This document shows positions 12,924 through 18,191 of a stretch of 18,191 nucleotides of DNA, one piece after another. This DNA comes from Dehalococcoidia bacterium CG2_30_46_9 (GTDB lineage Bacteria > Chloroflexota > Dehalococcoidia > GIF9 > AB-539-J10). The stretch spans positions 1 to 18,191 of the forward strand of contig MNYE01000013.1 in NCBI GenBank assembly GCA_001873005.1, given 5' to 3'. The translations under genes and the position numbers were made by a program. The notes below the pieces were generated by a model, which did not search any database, had not been told where the DNA came from, and worked only from the letters and a program-made list of their open reading frames with translations. The number at the start of each line of letters is the position of its first letter. Positions within the stretch are counted from its first letter, which is position 1.

Positions 12924-15092
12924 ATGGCAAGCTCGCTTATAGGAAAAGTCAGAGAATATTTGCCCGATGAGGTAAATCTGGTAGAAAGGGCTTACGAATT
13001 TGCCGCCCAAGCACACCGAGGACAAAGGCGTAAGTCGGGGCAGCTTTTTTTGGAGCACCCTTTACGCACAGCTATGGCGTTGGCCGACCTGCGACTTGAT
13101 GCCGATACCATAGCGGCGGCTCTGCTACATGATGTTCCTGAGGATTGCGGTATAACGCTCAAGGAAATTGAAACTAAGTTCAATCCCCGGGTAGCCAAGT
13201 TAGTTGATGGCGTTACCAAACTGAACAAGCTAACAAGTCGAGTTGAAACAGAAGAAATAAGGTCAAAATTGCAAGCGGAAAATTTACGCAAGATGCTTAT
13301 GGCGACAGCTGAAGACCTAGGAGTCATTTTAATTAAATTGGCTGATAGGCTGGATAATATGCGCTCGCTAGGTGCCTTGCCTTTAGATAAGCGTCTCACT
13401 ATTGCCCATGAGACTTTAGAGATATATGCTCCTCTAGCACACCGTTTGGGTATATGGAGAATCAAGTGGCAGTTAGAAGACTTGGCTTTTCGTTATCTCG
13501 AGCCAGAGCAGTATCATCGCGTCGCCAGATTAGTAGCTGGAAAGCGGGTAGAGCGGGAAAGCTTCATAAATGAGATCAGCCAAATATTATGCCAGGAATT
13601 GGACAAGGCTAGCATAAAGAATAAGGTCTTTGGCCGGCCAAAGCACATCTATAGCATCTATCAAAAGATAGACAAATATACTGCGCAGGGCAAAGATTTT
13701 AACGATATCCATGACCTCTTCGCTCTACGCGTGCTGACAAATTCCGTCTCAGATTGTTACAAGGCGTTAGGGGTAATTCACAGCCTTTGGCATCCGATAT
13801 TTGAAGAGTTTGATGATTTTATTGCTAACCCTAAAGACAACGGGTATTCATCACTGCACACCACGGTAATATATAACACTACGACGCCACTGGAGATACA
13901 GATTCGGACTTATGATATGCATCAAGTTGCCGAGTATGGCATAGCTGCACACTGGCGCTATAAGGAAGGGAAGGCAGACGCTCGTTTTGATAAAGAACTA
14001 GCCTGGGTACGCCAACTTGTTGACTGGAAAGAGGAGCTGGATAGTGAGGAATTTCTGGAATCCGTCAAAAGTGATGTGCTTTCCGACCGGGTGTTTGTGT
14101 CCACTCCGAAAGGCGAGATAAAAGATCTACCCAAAGGCGCTACACCACTGGATTTTGCTTTCCGAGTTCATACAGACCTGGGCTACAGATGTATTGGTGC
14201 CAAAGTGAATGGGAAGCTGAAATCGTTGAATTATATTCTTAAAAATGGCGATGTCGTAGAGATCATAGCTGGTAAAAAAGACAGAGGCCCTAGTTTAGAC
14301 TGGCTCAATTCAGAGCTTGGCTATGTCAAATCATCTCATGCCCGAACCAAAATCCGCCAGTGGTTCAAGAAGCAAGAGAGAGGTCAATGTGTGGCGACTG
14401 GTAAGCAAATCTGGGATAAAGAAATTAAGCGCCTTGGCATTAATCTGAGCAATGTTGACAAGGCAATATCTTCCTTTGGCTACAGTAATCCAGATGATCT
14501 CTTTTTTGCTCTTGGCTGTGGTAGTCTGAGCGTTTCGCAGATAGCTCTTAAATTAAACACGGAGCTTGAGTCTGCTCAAGAGGGGATTGGTTTATTGCCA
14601 ACTCCAGCCAGGATTAGCCCGGTGGGCATTAAGGTTCTGGGAGTGGGTGATTTGCTTACCCGCCTGGCAAATTGCTGCCATCCCTTGCCCGGCGACAAAA
14701 TTATTGGCTACATTACTCAAGGGCGAGGTATCACTGTGCATAATAGGAATTGTCTCAACATCGTTAATGAGATGGAAAAGGAGAGGTTGATTCCAGTGGA
14801 ATGGGGCAACGTGGAACAAGTTTATCCGGTAACCGTACAGGTTGATGCCTGGGATAGAGTTGGTCTGGTTCGAGATATCAGCGCTATTGTAGCTGAAGAG
14901 GGGGTGAATCTTATTGGTGTAAATATGGCTCCTCAGAATGATAATTTGACTTCATTGGATTTCACTCTAGAAGTGAAAAGTGCTGCTCAATTAGCAAAAA
15001 TAATATCTAAAGCTTCTGTTGTATGGAATGTAATAAGCGTTGTAAGAAAAGGAGGGACAGATGTCAACCCTGAAACAAGTTCAGGGCAGTAA
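12924..15092 (+). CDS. relA: Bifunctional (p)ppGpp synthetase/hydrolase (RelA/SpoT)
   Basis: 722 residues from ATG 12924 (MASSLIGKVREYLPDEVNLV); an upstream in-frame ATG at 12876 would add 16 residues encoded by repeat DNA and is rejected because of the promoter position. Makes and degrades the stringent-response alarmone. The N-terminal HD hydrolase domain has AHRGQRRKSG and LLHDVPED (H69, D70, E73, D74), indicating an active hydrolase. The synthetase domain follows, with RPKHIYSIYQKI, LFALRVL and NGYSSLHTTV. Then come a TGS domain (VFVSTPKGEIKDLPKGATPL), a conserved LANCCHPLPGDKIIGY segment, and a C-terminal ACT domain from about residue 650. The last residues, NPETSSGQ, come from a palindromic repeat that the gene shares with rpsT (32-bp overlap). 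Confidence 0.95.
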   Translation: MASSLIGKVREYLPDEVNLVERAYEFAAQAHRGQRRKSGQLFLEHPLRTAMALADLRLDADTIAAALLHDVPEDCGITLKEIETKFNPRVAKLVDGVTKLNKLTSRVETEEIRSKLQAENLRKMLMATAEDLGVILIKLADRLDNMRSLGALPLDKRLTIAHETLEIYAPLAHRLGIWRIKWQLEDLAFRYLEPEQYHRVARLVAGKRVERESFINEISQILCQELDKASIKNKVFGRPKHIYSIYQKIDKYTAQGKDFNDIHDLFALRVLTNSVSDCYKALGVIHSLWHPIFEEFDDFIANPKDNGYSSLHTTVIYNTTTPLEIQIRTYDMHQVAEYGIAAHWRYKEGKADARFDKELAWVRQLVDWKEELDSEEFLESVKSDVLSDRVFVSTPKGEIKDLPKGATPLDFAFRVHTDLGYRCIGAKVNGKLKSLNYILKNGDVVEIIAGKKDRGPSLDWLNSELGYVKSSHARTKIRQWFKKQERGQCVATGKQIWDKEIKRLGINLSNVDKAISSFGYSNPDDLFFALGCGSLSVSQIALKLNTELESAQEGIGLLPTPARISPVGIKVLGVGDLLTRLANCCHPLPGDKIIGYITQGRGITVHNRNCLNIVNEMEKERLIPVEWGNVEQVYPVTVQVDAWDRVGLVRDISAIVAEEGVNLIGVNMAPQNDNLTSLDFTLEVKSAAQLAKIISKASVVWNVISVVRKGGTDVNPETSSGQ

Positions 15093-15324
15093 AACTGCCC
15101 GGGTAGCAGAGAGAAAACGATTGCGAAATCGCGCCGTAAAAAGTGGTGTCAAGACTCTTATAGCTAGGCTGGAGGAGAAGATTGCTGCTAAAGATATTTC
15201 GGCACGCGAGGAAACAGTAGCAGCTATAAGTAGTATAGATAGAGCGGTAAGCAAAGGCGTTTTTCATCGCAATAAAGCTGCTAGACTTAAATCTCGATTA
15301 ACGAGGAAATTGAGTCCCCCGTGA
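15061..15324 (+). CDS. rpsT: Ribosomal protein S20
   Basis: 87 residues, normal length, binds 16S rRNA in the 30S subunit. SKTARVAERKRLRNRAVKSG and GVFHRNKAARLKSRLTRKL are diagnostic. The N-terminus reads MSTLKQVQGSKTARV, where TLKQVQG is translated from the palindromic repeat at 15068-15086; S20 normally begins with a short Lys/Ser-rich tail here, so the tail has been rewritten. A very strong AAGGAGG six bases before the ATG confirms the start. The gene begins inside relA in another frame and is cotranscribed with it and lexA. Confidence 0.95.
   Translation: MSTLKQVQGSKTARVAERKRLRNRAVKSGVKTLIARLEEKIAAKDISAREETVAAISSIDRAVSKGVFHRNKAARLKSRLTRKLSPP
15068..15086. repeat. 19-bp palindromic repeat, copy in the relA/rpsT overlap
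   Basis: CCCTGAAACAAGTTCAGGG. It is read as (N)PETSSG in the relA frame and as TLKQVQG in the rpsT frame, so a single repeat codes for both protein ends. Confidence 0.85.
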
Positions 15325-15333
15325 GGATCAAAA

Positions 15334-16008
15334 TTGAAGTCGCTTTCTCCAAAGCAAGAAGGTATCATAAACTTTATCACCAACTTTTTGCGTGATAATG
15401 GTTATCCCCCCAGTATTAGAGACATTGCTGTTGGGTGTGGGATAAGCTCTACCTCAGTAGTGGCTTATAACCTGAATAAATTAGAGCAAGCGGGATACAT
15501 CCGTCGTCACAGTGATATATCTCGGGGGATTGAGTTTTTAAATAGGGAAAGAAAGGGAAAGCTCATCTATGTTCCTATTGTAGGGGAAATAGCCGCTGGT
15601 GAACCTATTCCGGTACCTATTTCTGATTCCGGAAGCCTTATTCCTATAGGTGGAGTAGAAGTAAGTGAAGAGCTAATAGGTGGAAAAGAAAAAATCTATG
15701 CTTTGCGGGTTAAAGGAGACTCAATGCTAGATGCTTTGATAGAAGATGGGGATATAGTTCTAATGGAGTATTTAAACACTGCTGAGAATGGCGATATGGT
15801 AGCAGTTTGGCTAAAGAAGGAGCAGGAAGCCACGCTCAAAAAATTTTATGCCGAACCAAATCGTATCTGTCTAAAGCCAGCAAACATCAAGATGAAACCC
15901 ATCTACACTACTCCAGATAATGTTGAGATTCAAGGAAAGGTACTTGCTGTAATAAGGCGCGTGTCATATCCCTCTCCCTTGAAGGGAGAACACAGAGGAA
16001 AATCCTAA
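15334..16008 (+). CDS. lexA: LexA repressor
   Basis: 224 residues. SOS-response repressor that self-cleaves when RecA filaments form. The N-terminal winged helix (about 1-70) includes YPPSIRDIAVGCGISSTSVV and YNLNKLEQAGYI. The cleavage bond is A88-G89 in VGEIAAGEP. The catalytic dyad is Ser130 (KGDSML) and Lys169 (TLKKF). The start is TTG at 15334, preceded by GTGAGGA, which overlaps the rpsT stop, so expression may depend on rpsT translation. The last dozen residues (YPSPLKGEHRGKS) come from a perfect inverted repeat (15973-15989) and look like a repeat-derived extension. No LexA operator is evident at the operon promoter. Confidence 0.95.
   Translation: MKSLSPKQEGIINFITNFLRDNGYPPSIRDIAVGCGISSTSVVAYNLNKLEQAGYIRRHSDISRGIEFLNRERKGKLIYVPIVGEIAAGEPIPVPISDSGSLIPIGGVEVSEELIGGKEKIYALRVKGDSMLDALIEDGDIVLMEYLNTAENGDMVAVWLKKEQEATLKKFYAEPNRICLKPANIKMKPIYTTPDNVEIQGKVLAVIRRVSYPSPLKGEHRGKS
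15973..15989. repeat. Perfect 8-bp inverted repeat in the 3' end of lexA
   Basis: TCTCCCTT-G-AAGGGAGA. It encodes the SPLKGE part of the LexA tail. A G-rich stretch at 16170-16182 (GGAGGGGGTGAGG) lies further downstream and may belong to the same composite repeat. Confidence 0.6.
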
Positions 16009-16064
16009 GCACTAAATACGAAATGCTAAACGACAATAGTTCCTTGAGTTTGTTGGGTTTGTTG

Positions 16065-16087
16065 AGTAGTTGCCTGATTCATCAGGC
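16065..16087. repeat. 23-bp dispersed repeat with CTGATTCATCAG hairpin
   Basis: Begins AGTAGTTGCCTGATTCATCA and matches 11351-11373 at 22 of 23 bases. Intergenic, between lexA and def, which converge here. Confidence 0.7.
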
Positions 16088-16110
16088 TTAGATATTTGGA
16101 TTTAGTTTAG

Positions 16111-16129
16111 TCCTGAACTTAATTCAGGA
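16111..16129. repeat. 19-bp palindromic repeat, lexA-def intergenic copy 1
   Basis: TCCTGAACTTAATTCAGGA. The next copy begins only 11 bp further on (16140). Between convergent genes, the pair could form two adjacent hairpins and act as a bidirectional transcription brake. Confidence 0.85.
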
Positions 16130-16139
16130 TAGAGCTTAG

Positions 16140-16158
16140 CCCTGAACTTGATTCAGGG
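16140..16158. repeat. 19-bp palindromic repeat, lexA-def intergenic copy 2
   Basis: CCCTGAACTTGATTCAGGG, in the same orientation as copy 1. It is preceded by TTAG, as copy 1 is by TTTAG, suggesting tandem duplication of a slightly longer unit. Confidence 0.85.
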
Positions 16159-16188
16159 TAGGATTTACGGAGGGGGTGAGGGTGAAAT

Positions 16189-16653
16189 TTACACCTCCTC
16201 TAGCTTGTCAGGGCTTTCTATGTGGTCAATGTATAAGATGCCGTTAAGGTGATCTATCTCATGTTCTAATGCTTGAGCCAAAAGCTCTTCGCCTCTAATG
16301 TGGAATTCCTTGCCCTGTTTGTCCCGTGCCCTGACTTTGATCCTTACTGAGCGCTTGATCTCTCCTTGATAGCCGGGCACGCTTAAACAGGCCTCTTTTA
16401 CTACTCTCTCTCCCTCTTTCTTCACTATCTTGGGATTGATGAGAGTGATGGTATCTTCTCCGGGCATCTCAATAACGGCAATACGGAGAGATACTCCTAT
16501 CTGAGGCGCAGCTAGTCCTACTCCTGGAGCAGCTCGCATAGTCTCGATCATGTCATCAATTAACCTTCGGATCGAGCTGTCAATAGTAGTAACCCGCCTG
16601 GCTTTCTGTCGTAGCACCGGGTCAGGCAGGGCATAAATCTTGAGCACTGCCAT
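16189..16653 (-). CDS. def: Peptide deformylase
   Basis: 154 residues. Removes the formyl group from N-terminal formyl-methionine. All three metal-site motifs are present: GVGLAAPQ (44-51), EACLS with ligand C89 (the usual Gly is Ala here), and HEIDH (H131, E132, H135) in QALEHEIDHLNG. ATG at 16653; the ribosome site (tggtaaaa) is weak. Convergent with lexA and divergent from the YgjP-type gene. No methionyl-tRNA formyltransferase gene is in the window. Confidence 0.96.
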   Translation of the reverse strand: MAVLKIYALPDPVLRQKARRVTTIDSSIRRLIDDMIETMRAAPGVGLAAPQIGVSLRIAVIEMPGEDTITLINPKIVKKEGERVVKEACLSVPGYQGEIKRSVRIKVRARDKQGKEFHIRGEELLAQALEHEIDHLNGILYIDHIESPDKLEEV

Positions 16654-16740
16654 TTTTTACCATTGAACAAACATGGACATGTCTGATATTCTGGATATGG
16701 TGTAAAATGAATTTAATTATCTATTTTATGATAATCCGCC

Positions 16741-17493
16741 ATGTGTTGCAAACATTTTTTATTCCCAGGGTTATCCCGATGCCTTTCCCAAACCATTTCA
16801 TATCTTATCAAGCGTAGTGGTAGGGCAAAGCACGTCCGGCTCGAGATGAGACGGGAAACAGGCCTTATGGTAGTGATTCCAAAGTCTTACGAGATCAGAC
16901 AAGTGCCTGACCTTCTAGAAATGAAGCGAGGCTGGATTTTAGGCAAATTCGTAAAGTATGCTGAAGTCCAACGGCTTTCTGCCAACCAGGAACTCAAGAG
17001 TGGCGATAGTATTCCATACCTTGGCCGGAATTTGAAGGTGGTAAAAGAACAAAACAACGGGAATGCTAACAGTGTAAAGTTAGAGCAAAACAAGCTGTTG
17101 GTTAGCCTCAAATCTGCGAGTAGCAGGTTGAATGTCACATTGGAGCGGTGGTATCGGATGCAGGCAGTGAAACTTATAGGAAAGAGGGCGAGTGAGTTGA
17201 GCCCTCTATTGGGGCTTACGTATAATCGGCTTGTCATACGAGGGCAGAGAACCCGTTGGGGCAGCTGTTCCCATAAAGGCAACCTTAGCTTTAACTGGAA
17301 ACTCCTAATGGCACCAGAGCCTGTTATTGACTATGTTATAATTCATGAACTTGCCCACCTGAAGGAAATGAATCACACAAAGAGGTTCTGGGAATTGGTA
17401 GCTGAATATTGCCCTCGATGGCGTGAGCACAAGAAATGGCTCAAAGATCATGAAACTGAGCTCGCTACCAAATTGTTGTACTCGTTCATATGA
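16741..17493 (+). CDS. YgjP-type (DUF45) zinc metallopeptidase-like protein
   Basis: 250 residues. The C-terminal half carries the family signature RTRWGSCSHKGNLSFNWKLL (170-189) and the zinc motif HELAHLKEMNH (H202, E203, H206, with H212), followed by FWELVAEYCPRW. The N-terminal part (IKRSGRAKHVRLEMRRETGL) is also typical. The physiological substrate of the family is unknown; it is often described as a predicted metal-dependent hydrolase. The ATG at 16741 has no clear ribosome site, and the first 20 residues (MCCKHFLFPGLSRCLSQTIS) are atypical, so the true start may be further downstream. Confidence 0.88.
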   Translation: MCCKHFLFPGLSRCLSQTISYLIKRSGRAKHVRLEMRRETGLMVVIPKSYEIRQVPDLLEMKRGWILGKFVKYAEVQRLSANQELKSGDSIPYLGRNLKVVKEQNNGNANSVKLEQNKLLVSLKSASSRLNVTLERWYRMQAVKLIGKRASELSPLLGLTYNRLVIRGQRTRWGSCSHKGNLSFNWKLLMAPEPVIDYVIIHELAHLKEMNHTKRFWELVAEYCPRWREHKKWLKDHETELATKLLYSFI

Positions 17494-17517
17494 TTAGTGA
17501 CACTTCACCTCCCTCCT

Positions 17518-17630
17518 TGTCATTGCGAGGAGCGTATGCGACGAAGCAATCTTCATGGGGATGAGATCCTCCACTGCTCTCACGATGCCATTCCGAGATG
17601 AGATTGCCACGCCTTCGGCTCGCAATGACA
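17518..17630. repeat. Cruciform-forming dispersed repeat, copy 2
   Basis: Same perfect 12-bp terminal arms as 6039-6120 (TGTCATTGCGAG / CTCGCAATGACA) and the same right half (GAGATTGCCACGCCTTCGGC). The interior is 31 bp longer. It lies just after the YgjP-type gene. Confidence 0.8.
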
Positions 17631-17685
17631 TAGAAAACTACTAGGGCAAGTCTCAAGGTTAAAGTGAAAGCTGGCTCTCCTTCTG

Positions 17686-17715
17686 AAGTGTCACCCATCT
17701 ATGTGAACTAGATCA
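17686..17715. repeat. 30-bp dispersed repeat, copy 2
   Basis: 29 of 30 bases match 6153-6182, in the same orientation and again downstream of a cruciform element (56 bp away here, 33 bp at the first locus). Confidence 0.8.
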
Positions 17716-17749
17716 CCCCCTCTGCAAGAGAACCACAAAAAGGTAACAA

Positions 17750-17778
17750 TTGACAATCATATTTGGGGGGACTAGACT
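17750..17778 (+). promoter_or_regulatory. Candidate promoter upstream of the MEDS-domain gene
   Basis: TTGACA (17750-17755), 17-bp spacer with a run of six G, then TAGACT (17773-17778). The -35 is perfect, the -10 poor. If used, it would give a leader of about 250 bases before the ATG at 18039. Confidence 0.3.
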
Positions 17779-18038
17779 GTGTCTAATGTAGGCATATGAA
17801 ATCACTCTAATATTGCAGCTTCCTGGAAAAATCAGGTCATATGGAGGGGTGGATATGAAGCAAGGGCGTTAAAACCACAACGCATAATGTTCGCAATGGT
17901 GGTAAATGATGCCCTTTTTTGTTTGATTGAATTTGATGATTTACCTTTCAGAACAAGTGTGAGCTGAAAAGTGATAAATAAATAGCAACAGAATAAGAGT
18001 TCTGCTTTCTTGAACGACAATGATTGGAGGTAATGAGG

Positions 18039-18191
18039 ATGGTAGGCAGCAATAGAAAATCTGGAATTGGTGTTGTGGGTGATGTTCCCTGGGGTACGCA
18101 CCTGTGCCAGTTTTATCAAACAAAAGAAGACCTGATTGAAATTCTGGTTCCCTATTTCAAAGCCGGGCTGGAGAACAACGAGTTTTGCATG
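18039..18191 (+). CDS. MEDS-domain sensor protein, N-terminus only (runs off window)
   Basis: 51 codons are visible, beginning MVGSNRKSGIGVVGDVPWGT and continuing HLCQFYQTKEDLIEILVPYF, KAGLENNEFCM. The GTHLCQFYQTKEDLIEILVPYF segment matches the start of the MEDS (methanogen/methylotroph, DcmR sensory) domain, which is typically followed by a histidine kinase, PAS or DNA-binding module; the output domain here is outside the window. ATG 18039 is preferred over the in-frame ATG at 18033 because GGAGG (18026-18030) is eight bases before it. The ligand is unknown; C1 compounds or hydrocarbons have been proposed for the family. Confidence 0.8.
   Translation, partial: MVGSNRKSGIGVVGDVPWGTHLCQFYQTKEDLIEILVPYFKAGLENNEFCM

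Larger units (their letters stand above)
17494..18038. other. Gene-free repeat and leader region before the MEDS-domain gene
   Basis: The first 220 bases hold two dispersed repeats listed separately. A candidate promoter follows at 17750-17778. The remaining 260 bases to the next start are AT-rich and contain GGAGGGG followed by an ATG (17855-17857) that opens only MKQGR, so at most a leader peptide. No RNA gene or terminator is recognised. Confidence 0.5.

Noticed and set aside
12771..13058. 95-residue minus-strand ORF upstream of hisS
   Set aside because: It overlaps the relA start antisense, has no family match and overlaps the hisS start codon.
17486..17698. 70-residue minus-strand ORF after the YgjP-type gene
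   Set aside because: It consists almost wholly of translated dispersed repeats (the cruciform element and the region before the 30-bp repeat) and has no ribosome site.
17832..18123. Two overlapping minus-strand ORFs near the right edge
   Set aside because: They lie antisense to the MEDS gene start and its leader and have low-complexity, non-protein-like sequence.

Overview
The window looks like chromosomal DNA of an anaerobic bacterium that uses the Wood-Ljungdahl (reductive acetyl-CoA) pathway. A Dehalococcoidia-like Chloroflexota lineage is the best guess. The grounds are a methylene-THF reductase pair (MetF + MetV) in one operon with a NuoG-like formate dehydrogenase, a RACo-type corrinoid activator, a MEDS-domain sensor start, and many hairpin-forming intergenic repeats. 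The taxonomic call is inference; no rRNA or tRNA is present to settle it.

Layout. 1-372: the start of a minus-strand secreted protein gene running off the window, then repeat-filled DNA. 373-5875 (all minus strand): truB, a possible 39-residue membrane peptide, then an operon transcribed as [NiFe]-hydrogenase-small-subunit fragment > fdhA > metV > metF behind a good sigma70-type promoter. 5876-6549: a mosaic of dispersed repeats. 6550-7117: a RelE/RHH toxin-antitoxin module with its own promoter and operator, bracketed by a 22-bp imperfect direct repeat. 7362-8264: a small CxxC protein and a decaying secreted, membrane-anchored protein gene with at least one frameshift. 8479-9327: a metallo-beta-lactamase-fold gene broken by an in-frame TGA. 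9353-11302: a RACo/DUF4445 ferredoxin ATPase. 11513-17493: housekeeping genes hisS (minus), relA/spoT > rpsT > lexA (plus), def (minus) and a YgjP-type metallopeptidase (plus). 17494-18038: repeats and a candidate promoter. 18039-end: the start of a MEDS-domain sensor gene.

Functional logic. FdhA, MetV and MetF cover CO2/formate interconversion and the methylene-THF to methyl-THF step of the methyl branch. RACo keeps the corrinoid methyl carrier in its active reduced state. The operon order and the translational overlaps (4 nt at both hydrogenase-fragment/fdhA and fdhA/metV) suggest that formate dehydrogenase and methylene-THF reductase are made together and may share an electron-transfer assembly.

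The most unusual structural signal is a 19-bp palindrome of the form YCCTGAAnnnnnTTCAGGR. It occurs seven times (one divergent copy), in both orientations, and it is not confined to intergenic DNA. One copy supplies the TGA that splits the MBL gene, one is read in two frames where relA overlaps rpsT, one lies inside hisS, and one sits in the relA leader. It seems to be a small mobile or propagating element that has reshaped gene ends in this genome.
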